Shown piece after piece: positions 27,208 through 34,775 of a stretch of 64,000 nucleotides of DNA. The stretch spans positions 16,153 through 80,152 of IMG/VR virus record IMGVR_UViG_3300046821_000134; one strand, given 5' to 3'. Origin of the DNA: a virus. The notes under the pieces were generated by a model. It worked only from the letters and a program-made list of their open reading frames with translations. It had not been told where the DNA came from and did not search any database. How positions within the stretch are numbered: position 1 is the first letter of the stretch; each line of letters begins with the position of its first letter. Made by a program: the position numbers and the translations under genes.

Positions 27208-27615
27208 TCAATATGTTTCACAACGATATGTCGTTTCAACGACAACATACACAAACTTTCCATCTTGATAGACGGGAGACTGACTTGGCGTATTTTCTAT
27301 ATTGATGAACACACCACTTTCTTCAATCGTCAGGCCGCGAGGAAACAGCTCTACAAGCTGTGCAGCCAACGTTTCAACTGCAAATGGCCCATCTATTTCT
27401 GTAGGGACGTATGCCTGTAACCTTAGCAATCCCCTGTAGCGCCTATGCTCAACACCCAGCGAGGGGTTTCCTGTAGGGCTTGGGAAGACAACCACTCTGA
27501 TGTGCTTGTCTTCAAAGTCTCCCCCAACGTTCTCCCAAGCTACAGGAATACTGTTAGTGGTGGCCCAAGCCATCACCCTTTCTTCTAACGCGTTTCTAAT
27601 TTTGATTTGTGACAT
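27208..27615 (-). CDS. Tail terminator protein, lambda U-like
   Basis: A 135-residue alpha/beta protein: an N-terminal helix, then strands with RYRGLLRLQAYVP and a Cys-containing C-terminal strand, the pattern of phage tail terminator proteins that cap the tube and bind the head connector. It lies directly upstream of the tube gene. Identification rests on order and pattern. Confidence 0.75.
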   Translation of the reverse strand: MSQIKIRNALEERVMAWATTNSIPVAWENVGGDFEDKHIRVVVFPSPTGNPSLGVEHRRYRGLLRLQAYVPTEIDGPFAVETLAAQLVELFPRGLTIEESGVFINIENTPSQSPVYQDGKFVYVVVETTYRCETY

Positions 27616-27623
27616 AGCCCTCC

Positions 27624-28031
27624 TTACAATTCAGCAGCAAGAGCCTTGGCTATTGGAGCGTAGGCAGGGGTTCTCTGCCACCCCTTGTATTCAATATCTG
27701 CGATGTATGATGTACTGTTCGTCATCGTCACAGCTTGATTAACCAAGAAGTAGTCATCGGGGATTTGAGCATCAATACGTTTAAACGTTTGTGCTGTGTC
27801 TTCGTTACCAGCAATCTCCCCCACTTGAGGCATAGGGCCAATCCTGAAGTTCTTCAGGAAATGCCCTTGTGAATATCCGCCCATATTGAATGAGGGAGAA
27901 GGCGAGAGAGCTACAATACGCTTGTAAAGGATTCTTGCTTTCTGAGCCACTTCAGCAGATAGATGTTCTTGGCCTTCAGAGCAGAATGCACTAATCTCAT
28001 TAGCCCAATCTTGAATTTCATTCTTAGCCAT
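27624..28031 (-). CDS. Tail completion / HK97 gp10-like protein
   Basis: A 135-residue protein with the order N-terminal helices, a GG-containing loop (FNMGGYSQGH), then NST-rich strands and a C-terminal IEYKGW motif seen in HK97 gp10-like neck proteins. Located between head closure and tail terminator candidates. Probably part of the head-tail interface. Confidence 0.7.
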   Translation of the reverse strand: MAKNEIQDWANEISAFCSEGQEHLSAEVAQKARILYKRIVALSPSPSFNMGGYSQGHFLKNFRIGPMPQVGEIAGNEDTAQTFKRIDAQIPDDYFLVNQAVTMTNSTSYIADIEYKGWQRTPAYAPIAKALAAEL

Positions 28032-28032
28032 A

Positions 28033-28416
28033 TTATTTCCTCATCAATAGGAAATAACAGATTGGGGCTTCTCCTGAGGGGTTATTGTCACGCTTACCAA
28101 TGATCTTCCAGCGAGCACCAGAGGCGTCTTCTACGAAGTCCTTGTCAGGCGTAGGATGTCTTGGGAATAAGCTGGAAGGCTCAAGGTAGAGAATCTTATC
28201 TCCACGTAGGATGAGGGTGCCATCGAATGTAGCTTCAGACCATTTCTCTTGGTGATCCATCCAAGCCCCACGGCCTGCAATCTTCGTCTCTGTGTTCGTA
28301 GTGGATACTCCGGGAACGTAGGTTCCCTTAGTGACGAACACAACAGAGAGTGGGCCGCCTGCTATGTTCATAATCTGCGCTGTAGCTTGCTTGAGTTGCT
28401 GTGTGAGATAGTTCAT
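28033..28416 (-). CDS. Head closure / stopper protein
   Basis: A 127-residue beta-barrel-like protein of the size and position of the head-completion (stopper) proteins that plug the portal after packaging. Strands such as GDKILYLEPS and a C-terminal ICYFLLMRK fit the family. Abuts the adaptor gene. Confidence 0.65.
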   Translation of the reverse strand: MNYLTQQLKQATAQIMNIAGGPLSVVFVTKGTYVPGVSTTNTETKIAGRGAWMDHQEKWSEATFDGTLILRGDKILYLEPSSLFPRHPTPDKDFVEDASGARWKIIGKRDNNPSGEAPICYFLLMRK

Positions 28417-28836
28417 TTAGAAATTCTCCCAAGGAACCCATTTTCCTTCTACATATCCATAAGGGTTTGTAGGAACACGATGCAGAACAGTGTCATCAAG
28501 GATATTAGCTTCGTAGTCATCTTTGTAGACTCCGCATGCGTAAATCCTGACGGCGTTTAGGGCGCTTGTGGGACTGTTGATGGTGTATTGCAAATACCTC
28601 ATGTACTGTTCGAAGACACCAGAAGAAAGGGCCTGTATCCGGTCTAAGCGTACATCGCCACGCATACTGAGCGTAGCTAAAATATAGTGTGCGCATTGAC
28701 GGGTGGCTTTTTCCTCGTTGTTATCAAACTGCTCCAATGTGTCGCTAATCTGTTGGTCGCTCAAAACGGGTAGATCGGAAATATCGCCAATGGTGAGCCT
28801 GATACGCCCTACCGGGTCTGTTAGGTCAATTGCCAT
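28417..28836 (-). CDS. Head-tail adaptor protein (gp6-like)
   Basis: A 139-residue protein, mostly helical, starting DLTDPVGRIRLTIGDISD followed by VLSDQQI, the classic opening of head-tail connector adaptors that bind the portal. The C-terminus is looser and aromatic. It overlaps the endonuclease stop by 16 nt. Confidence 0.8.
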   Translation of the reverse strand: MAIDLTDPVGRIRLTIGDISDLPVLSDQQISDTLEQFDNNEEKATRQCAHYILATLSMRGDVRLDRIQALSSGVFEQYMRYLQYTINSPTSALNAVRIYACGVYKDDYEANILDDTVLHRVPTNPYGYVEGKWVPWENF

Positions 28837-30188
28837 TCAGGATTCTCCTTTAGGATGCTTTCTATAAATTCTTTAACTTGCTCAAAAGGAGCGTCCGTGG
28901 ATTCTCGTTTGAATCCATCTATATCACATCCCAAACGGGACGTTTGTGGAAACTGTTTCTTCACGGCATTCTCTAACGCCAAAGCGGAGGAGCCTATTGG
29001 GAAATCCCATGTGTGTTGTTGTGTAATGACGAAGGCTGATTTTGAGAGACTTCTGATGTGTTGACGCAACCTCTGTTCTGCGTTATTACTAATTCCGTAA
29101 CCAGTGAAGCTACCAAAAGAAGACTCGCAGCACAGTAAATACAAGATTGCTTTATCGCCTGTCTGAAACCCGTATGATGCACAACAAGGACACCCTGCTC
29201 CAGCCATGTGGTGGGTAGGAGTTTGTTTAAAAAAGTTATTACACTTTGTGCAGTATATCTCAACAGGTAGGTTTGCCCGCTCATAGACTACTCGCTCATA
29301 CGAATAAACGCCGCCGTGCACAGCTACGGCCCTTCCCACAAAGGCATCCCGACCAATTATCTTCTTGTTTGCGCAAGACTCGCTGCCACATTTCCAACAG
29401 CCTCTCCCTCGGAGCATCCCCTTGACTGTGCTTAAAAAGTCTCCGTGATGCAGGCAAGTAACTCTTATTTTAGACCTTGCGTTTACGTAGCCACTAAAGT
29501 CATAGGAGTACTTGTCGCCGTGTACTCTAAGTAGTCCCTGCAATGCTTCATCTTTACTCTTAGTAATTGACTCAAAAAATGGCTTTGTGTTACATTTTCT
29601 GCACCCTTGACCATTCAAATGATTATTAGCTATTATTTCAAACACCCTTCCGCACTTCCTGCAGACAACAGGGATGAGGGTTTTTTGGTTAACGTATTTA
29701 GTAACCAATGAGTAGTCGTACTGTTCGCCATGGACGGCTTTTGCCTTTTCAACAAGATCTTCAATAGTGTGTCGTGTTTTTTCAACAGTCTTTTCAATAC
29801 CACACTTTTTACACCCCCGGCCTGACAAGTGAGAATAAGGTATTTGCTCCCAAACACCGTGCTTCTTGCAGATAATCCTTACTTTGTTGCTTGATCCTGT
29901 ATACACAACCTCAGAGTAGTCGTAGGTGGCTCCATGTACTTCTACTGCACTGCGAATAAAATCTTCTCTAGAGAACCTTGTTTTGTGTGAAATTGCTTCT
30001 CTTCCACAAAGCGCACACTTTTGCCCGGCCAAATGTTTTGTAGGGGACATCCAAAACGGGCCGTGGTGTTTGCAAATAATCTTCACCTTCTCAAGTGCCC
30101 CGCCGTATTCAGTCTCCGAGTAATCGTATTTATCTCCGTGAACACTTACTGCTTGTTCTATAAATTGTTCAGTTGTCTTTTTTAACAC
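28821..30188 (-). CDS. Zinc-repeat (DUF723-like) homing endonuclease with GIY-YIG-like domain
   Basis: A 455-residue protein. Five about 60-residue repeats each hold a VHG-x2-Y-x-Y core, then a Cys-x2-His/Cys and a terminal C-x2-C, i.e. repeated zinc-ribbon DNA-binding modules. The last about 100 residues contain YLLCC and GYGISNNAEQRLRQH, a GIY-YIG-like nuclease core. I chose the GTG at 30188 (AGAGGAGAACC upstream) over a TTG at 30206. It sits between the capsid gene and the connector genes with its own promoter, which marks it as an intruder in the head operon. Confidence 0.8.
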   Translation of the reverse strand: MLKKTTEQFIEQAVSVHGDKYDYSETEYGGALEKVKIICKHHGPFWMSPTKHLAGQKCALCGREAISHKTRFSREDFIRSAVEVHGATYDYSEVVYTGSSNKVRIICKKHGVWEQIPYSHLSGRGCKKCGIEKTVEKTRHTIEDLVEKAKAVHGEQYDYSLVTKYVNQKTLIPVVCRKCGRVFEIIANNHLNGQGCRKCNTKPFFESITKSKDEALQGLLRVHGDKYSYDFSGYVNARSKIRVTCLHHGDFLSTVKGMLRGRGCWKCGSESCANKKIIGRDAFVGRAVAVHGGVYSYERVVYERANLPVEIYCTKCNNFFKQTPTHHMAGAGCPCCASYGFQTGDKAILYLLCCESSFGSFTGYGISNNAEQRLRQHIRSLSKSAFVITQQHTWDFPIGSSALALENAVKKQFPQTSRLGCDIDGFKRESTDAPFEQVKEFIESILKENPEWQLT

Positions 30189-30220
30189 GGTTCTCCTCTT
30201 TATCAAATGCTCTGGAGAGC

Positions 30221-30249
30221 ATTATACGCCCTCCAGAACACTTTGTAAA
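30221..30249 (-). promoter_or_regulatory. Promoter for the inserted endonuclease gene
   Basis: Reading leftward: TTTACA (30249-30244), 17-bp spacer, TATAAT (30226-30221), within the 79-bp gap after the capsid gene. A TCTGGAG/CTCCAGA inverted repeat overlaps the -10 region and may terminate part of the capsid transcript. Confidence 0.6.
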
Positions 30250-30267
30250 GCTACCTCAACTAAGAGA

Positions 30268-31278
30268 TTACGCCGTAGTGCACTTCACAACCATCGCCGG
30301 ACGGCACAAGGCATTCAGGAAATTAGACTCAGATTCCAGAATGATCTTGTCGTCACGCTCACCTTGATACTCAAACGCGTAAGCAGGTTCTCCGGTTGTG
30401 CCCGCCAGCGAGAACTTGTTCGCACTTGCAAAATAAGTCTTGAAGGCATCGGTGCCAACCGGAACCATGACGGCTTCGTTAGCCGGAATGAAAGCGTTAC
30501 CTGCATAGTTGCCGCGAACTTCTACAAACAGAACGCCTGCATGGAAGAACTCGCGGTACATCGTGGTGTTGCCACCAAGACGCTGACGCAGGGGTTCTTG
30601 CGTGCTGGTATAATATGTATAAGCGGTTTTAACGTTAGCGTGAGAAATCAAGCTGAAGAAGAAGCCGCTGGAACAGTAGCAAACAATGCCTGATACATTT
30701 TGACCAGAGGCGTTATCTTGAATGTGGGCAATACCCTCTTCCACCTTGGATACAATGTCTGTGGTGTTCGTTCCGAAAGTAAAATTAACACTCTTCTGCG
30801 ATACACCAAACTCGGTGAAGTAGTTCATCGAGACGGTACCATTCGGAGCATACACATCACCAGAAGTCAGAGCTTTCCAGCGTGCATGTTCCAGCGTCCA
30901 CGCATGATTCTGACGAATGCGAGCAAGGCGACGAGCACGAACGAGAGCGAGCTGCTCTTCATCCGATGCCGTACCATATGCGCGCTTACCCTTGATGTCG
31001 CTAGGTGTAATGTAATCGTCATACGGAAAATGCGGTACACTCCACGCACGAATCAAGGAACCTTGCTCCTTGTTCGCATCGGCACGCTCTCCGCGCACCT
31101 TGTCTACAATGATAGCGCCATCTTTAGTGGTCTGTTCAAACTGAACGGTGTAAGTTTCAATACCTTCTTCTTGGAAGAGGCCATCAGCAGCCAAACGTCC
31201 CCATTGATTCGGGACAAGAACAAGCTCCTCCGTCCAATCAGAAACCTCGAAATTCTTGCCAAAAGTACGAGTCAACAT
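30268..31278 (-). CDS. Major capsid protein, lambda E-like
   Basis: A 336-residue protein (lambda E is 341). The N-terminus LTRTFGKNF and the segment HFPYDDYITPSDIKGKRAYG fit the phage capsid protein E family with the HK97 fold. No N-terminal delta domain is visible; the separate scaffold gene upstream fits that. It follows the decoration gene as in lambda. Confidence 0.93.
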   Translation of the reverse strand: MLTRTFGKNFEVSDWTEELVLVPNQWGRLAADGLFQEEGIETYTVQFEQTTKDGAIIVDKVRGERADANKEQGSLIRAWSVPHFPYDDYITPSDIKGKRAYGTASDEEQLALVRARRLARIRQNHAWTLEHARWKALTSGDVYAPNGTVSMNYFTEFGVSQKSVNFTFGTNTTDIVSKVEEGIAHIQDNASGQNVSGIVCYCSSGFFFSLISHANVKTAYTYYTSTQEPLRQRLGGNTTMYREFFHAGVLFVEVRGNYAGNAFIPANEAVMVPVGTDAFKTYFASANKFSLAGTTGEPAYAFEYQGERDDKIILESESNFLNALCRPAMVVKCTTA

Positions 31279-31301
31279 ATTTATTCTTTCCTTAATCTAT
31301 A

Positions 31302-31721
31302 TTAGAGAGCGGTAACAGTGACGATACCCTTGGCAGCCAGCGCGTCATACACAGCCAGTTTTTCAGCATTCGTGTCGGTGCCAGCACCAAACGTCAGCTT
31401 GCCAACAACAACCTTTGCAGGGCCACGAGCCAGCATCAGAACCTTGGTGTCCGTAGTAGCAGCAACTGCCAGAACCGGAGTCAGTTCGTCCTTACCCAAG
31501 AACACGCCTGCAGCTTCCAAGCCTGCACCAGATGCAAGCGATGCGTCCTGAATAAGATACTTGCCAGTGGCAGTGACCTTAGCCAGAACAGCGCCTGCCG
31601 TCAGCGTGGTAGCACCAGCCAGATTAACAGTAACTACTTCACGAGTGATGCCGCTGGACGGATCATATTCTTCTTTAACAACGTCGCTCAGAGTAAGCGT
31701 GCGAGTGTCGATAACAGCCAT
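31302..31721 (-). CDS. Head decoration protein, lambda D-like
   Basis: A 139-residue, Ala/Gly/Thr/Val-rich beta protein. The opening (TRTLTLSDVVKEEYDP) and the AGAVLAKVT strand are typical of the lambda D/SHP trimeric decoration family, though it is longer than lambda D (110). It sits between scaffold and capsid genes, as expected. It probably stabilises the expanded capsid. Confidence 0.88.
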   Translation of the reverse strand: MAVIDTRTLTLSDVVKEEYDPSSGITREVVTVNLAGATTLTAGAVLAKVTATGKYLIQDASLASGAGLEAAGVFLGKDELTPVLAVAATTDTKVLMLARGPAKVVVGKLTFGAGTDTNAEKLAVYDALAAKGIVTVTAL

Positions 31722-31757
31722 TTGTATTTCCTTTCTAAAATTGCGATAGTCTCAAGA

Positions 31758-32318
31758 TTACTTCTTGAGAGATTGCTTGATGATTTTCATCGTAAGGTTT
31801 TCTTCAGGGGCTTTATCAGCATCACCCGACACACCAACTTCTTTGAACATTGCGCTCTCTGCTTCCTTGGCAAAGGATGCCTTGAATCCAGATACGACAA
31901 CGTCAAATGACTCACGCGGCAATTCACCGATAGCGGTAAAGGTAGTTTCGAAACCGGGATTATCCTTACCGATAACGTCCGCCAGCATCTCACGACGCTC
32001 GTTGAGTTCCTTCAGCTTGGCTTGCTCTTGGAGAGCGGCAGCTTCAGCTTCAGCCTTAGCAGCGAGGTCGGCATAGCCTTCCAGCTTGCTGTTCAGAGAT
32101 GCCAGCAGGGCATCCTTTTCTGTTACTACACTGTTGAGCTGTTCCACTTGGGAAACCAGCTCAGCGAGTTGTTCTTGAAGGGGCTGCATCGCTGCAAGCT
32201 CCAACAGTTCTTCTTGTACTTCCTGTACAGCCTCAGCTACAACAGGAGCGTCCGCTACATTGATAGTGACATTGGTAGCTGATACGCCCTTGAGTGCCTT
32301 TTTCAGTGCATCAAGCAT
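31758..32318 (-). CDS. Capsid scaffold protein
   Basis: A 186-residue protein: a disordered N-terminus, a long coiled coil (about 35-115, Glu/Leu/Ala-rich), then a Lys-rich C-terminus (MKIIKQSLKK) that could bind the capsid interior. It overlaps the protease gene by 8 nt. In lambda the scaffold Nu3 is made from inside the protease gene; here it is a separate gene. Confidence 0.82.
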   Translation of the reverse strand: MLDALKKALKGVSATNVTINVADAPVVAEAVQEVQEELLELAAMQPLQEQLAELVSQVEQLNSVVTEKDALLASLNSKLEGYADLAAKAEAEAAALQEQAKLKELNERREMLADVIGKDNPGFETTFTAIGELPRESFDVVVSGFKASFAKEAESAMFKEVGVSGDADKAPEENLTMKIIKQSLKK

Positions 32319-33150
32319 TGTTACTCCTTACATAGTCAAGAAATTCCCTTGGAGTCATAACCTTGTTTACAAGGCCAATCTCCAAAGCCTTTTCTGCGTG
32401 GAACGACTGAGCATCCAACGCTAAAATCGTTTCCACAGACAATCCTGTATACATGGAAACATGCTCGGCAAACTGCATACCAAGACGGGATACGTCTTCT
32501 TGCACCTTAGCCAAAAACTTTTCTGAGAAGCTGCCATCTTCGTTGAAAGGAGACTTACCTGCCAGCGATGTAATCACCACCCGCTTGTACCCTTCCTTAT
32601 CAAGAGCTTTGGAATCATCAAGTAGCGCAACAATACAGCCTACTGAGCCTGTAGTGCCGTCAGGAGAAGAAACAACTTCATCCATCATGCAAGCCCAAGC
32701 ATACGCTGCAGAACAGGCCATCTCATCTACATATGCAACGAGCTTTACGCCAGCTTCGTCTGCCATGCGCCTCACTTCATTAGCAGAAGTGAAACAGGCT
32801 TGTGCTGCACCGCCGGGGCTGCTGAACGAGAACACAATCTGTTTAGCACCAGCATCAATTGCTTCGCCAACTTGTTCAATCAGCTCTGTGTAAGCCACGC
32901 CAACCTTGCCACACGCTGTGTATATTGGCTTGTACGAAAGGGCGCCTTCTACGTTGATGAAAGCTACCCCGTTAAGCACTTCCATATCTTCTTTGTCTGG
33001 CTTGTTCTCATCGTCTTCTACATCACGCATGAACGAAGGATCAGCCGTTCTATTCACAAGGTACTGTGCGATAGGGGCCAATGCTTCTGCTGTAATGAGT
33101 TGAGGATGAGCCAAGATTTGTTCAGTTAGCCTGAATAGTCTATGACTCAT
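32311..33150 (-). CDS. Prohead protease, S49 / lambda C-like
   Basis: A 279-residue protein of the S49 (SppA-like) family. Nucleophile Ser147 lies in ACSAAYAW and the general base Lys199 in AGKSPF; the 52-residue spacing is the same as in lambda gpC. The oxyanion strand FSSPGG is present. It cleaves scaffold and portal parts during head maturation. It lies between portal and scaffold genes. Confidence 0.92.
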   Translation of the reverse strand: MSHRLFRLTEQILAHPQLITAEALAPIAQYLVNRTADPSFMRDVEDDENKPDKEDMEVLNGVAFINVEGALSYKPIYTACGKVGVAYTELIEQVGEAIDAGAKQIVFSFSSPGGAAQACFTSANEVRRMADEAGVKLVAYVDEMACSAAYAWACMMDEVVSSPDGTTGSVGCIVALLDDSKALDKEGYKRVVITSLAGKSPFNEDGSFSEKFLAKVQEDVSRLGMQFAEHVSMYTGLSVETILALDAQSFHAEKALEIGLVNKVMTPREFLDYVRSNNA

Positions 33151-33162
33151 TTATTCCCTTTC

Positions 33163-34650
33163 CTATGCTGCATTATCTGCGTTATTTGTAGAAGAGTCGC
33201 CAGAACCGCCAACGGCTTTTCCTGTACCGCCCGGCAAACCTTCCACAAGTCCATCGCCTGAGCGAGACGTAGCCTGCGGCATATACTTTTCTCTTGGCTC
33301 AATGTCCTCTGCCAATGTGTCAATGCCGATGTGCTCACGAATCTTGTTGAGGAATCTACGATCCATCTCGACAGCACCCACAGCAGATACACGCTGAATC
33401 AGCTTACCGAATTCATCAGCGGACATCTCAGAGACAACTCCCGGAACAGCCTTGCAATATTCCTTGTCATCCCATCCGTTGAATCTGTACAGATCAGGGA
33501 TGAGTTGTTGGTTAATCACTTCAGACAGTTCCCGCAGCTTGTACGAGACAGAAGCCTCCACCATGCCAAGTTTGCCATCTGCAAGGCTGAATGATCCTTG
33601 GCCGTTGTTACCAAGCTGGAGCATGTCGGCAAACATGCTGATAAGCATTTGAGTCTGTAATTGCTGGATGATTGCTTGCGTATCGAAGGCTCTTGCGCCA
33701 GAAGAACTAAGCAGCTCGGCTGAGTAGTGCTCCTTGCCTTGGCCGTTATCCCCTTGCGTTGTGCTTGGGAGAAGCAAGCCTTGCTGCTCACCTGTGCTAA
33801 CGTTACGAAGAACGCGCTTTAGCTCTTCAAAGGAAGCCTTCTGTTCAGCAGAGGCGTTAGGGCTGAATACGTCTGCAGGGGCCTTCATTACAAGGATGCC
33901 TGCTAGGTCACGTGTCACCCCAATTGCTTGCGCTTCTTCCACAGCCCGCTTATAGCGGAATGGGACGTAAGCACTTTTAAGGATTGGCGTACCTTCTGGG
34001 TTATCGTTTTTAGGGCTGCTACGGAACAACATAAACTTCTCACGAGGAATTTCAATCGTAGAAGCTATTGCATTGCTGAACCGATCTGCGTATACTATGT
34101 TCTTGAGTGATTGTTCTACCCCAAGTAGCTCTCGTCCATCGTCAGAGAACAACCAGCCGGAGATTGTAGATTGACTACGCACAGCCAACTTAGAAATGCC
34201 TACAAGACCATCACTGTGCTTGCTGTTCTTCTTTGTTCTACGTTTGAACACTTTCTCTACAACGCAGAAGCCGTAATCAAGATAGGAGAGGGCGCTTTGA
34301 ACAAAGCTAAACCACGTTTGGTCATCCATGTCATCAAGGCAAGATTGGATGAACTTGGCACGTTCCTTCTGTGTAGCAGAAGCGCCTACGGGTGGCTCGA
34401 TTGTCCATTCAGGGCGGGCCATGAGCATCTTGTACATCTCAAGAGCTGCTGAGATAACTGGCTCTGAAAGCATTTCATCGATTGTCTCGATGCGCTTAGG
34501 CATGCGAAAGCGTTTGTCACGCTCCTCAAGAATCTGTTTTGCTGTGAATTTGAGGCCAGTGTAACCTGCCTCTGAGAAACCTGCGATGCGAGGAACGCCG
34601 GGGGCTCCCTCATCTGGCTGTAGGAGGGATTCTTTGAGTTTTCTTGCCAC
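33163..34650 (-). CDS. Portal protein
   Basis: A 495-residue protein starting at a GTG with GAGGAGGTATAG upstream. It shows the portal fold pattern: an N-terminal clip region with a DEMLSEPV helix, MLMARPEWTIEPP near residue 60 (as in DUF935/Mu-type portals), and a long central helix region with LGNNGQGSFSLADG. It forms the dodecameric ring through which DNA enters. Its own promoter lies at 34700-34728. Confidence 0.9.
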   Translation of the reverse strand: MARKLKESLLQPDEGAPGVPRIAGFSEAGYTGLKFTAKQILEERDKRFRMPKRIETIDEMLSEPVISAALEMYKMLMARPEWTIEPPVGASATQKERAKFIQSCLDDMDDQTWFSFVQSALSYLDYGFCVVEKVFKRRTKKNSKHSDGLVGISKLAVRSQSTISGWLFSDDGRELLGVEQSLKNIVYADRFSNAIASTIEIPREKFMLFRSSPKNDNPEGTPILKSAYVPFRYKRAVEEAQAIGVTRDLAGILVMKAPADVFSPNASAEQKASFEELKRVLRNVSTGEQQGLLLPSTTQGDNGQGKEHYSAELLSSSGARAFDTQAIIQQLQTQMLISMFADMLQLGNNGQGSFSLADGKLGMVEASVSYKLRELSEVINQQLIPDLYRFNGWDDKEYCKAVPGVVSEMSADEFGKLIQRVSAVGAVEMDRRFLNKIREHIGIDTLAEDIEPREKYMPQATSRSGDGLVEGLPGGTGKAVGGSGDSSTNNADNAA

Positions 34651-34699
34651 CTATACCTCCTCGTTAAATTTAATGAGCATTCCTAATTCCTATACTAAT

Positions 34700-34728
34700 A
34701 TTATAACATAAGAACCTTGTTTTGTCAA
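34700..34728 (-). promoter_or_regulatory. Perfect-consensus sigma70 promoter for head genes
   Basis: Reading leftward: TTGACA (34728-34723), 17-bp spacer, TATAAT (34705-34700), about 50 bp before the portal start, in the 125-bp gap after the terminase gene. Confidence 0.85.
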
Positions 34729-34775
34729 TGTTTTACAGCAAATATATTGACATATAAAGGCTCTTATGCTATTGG

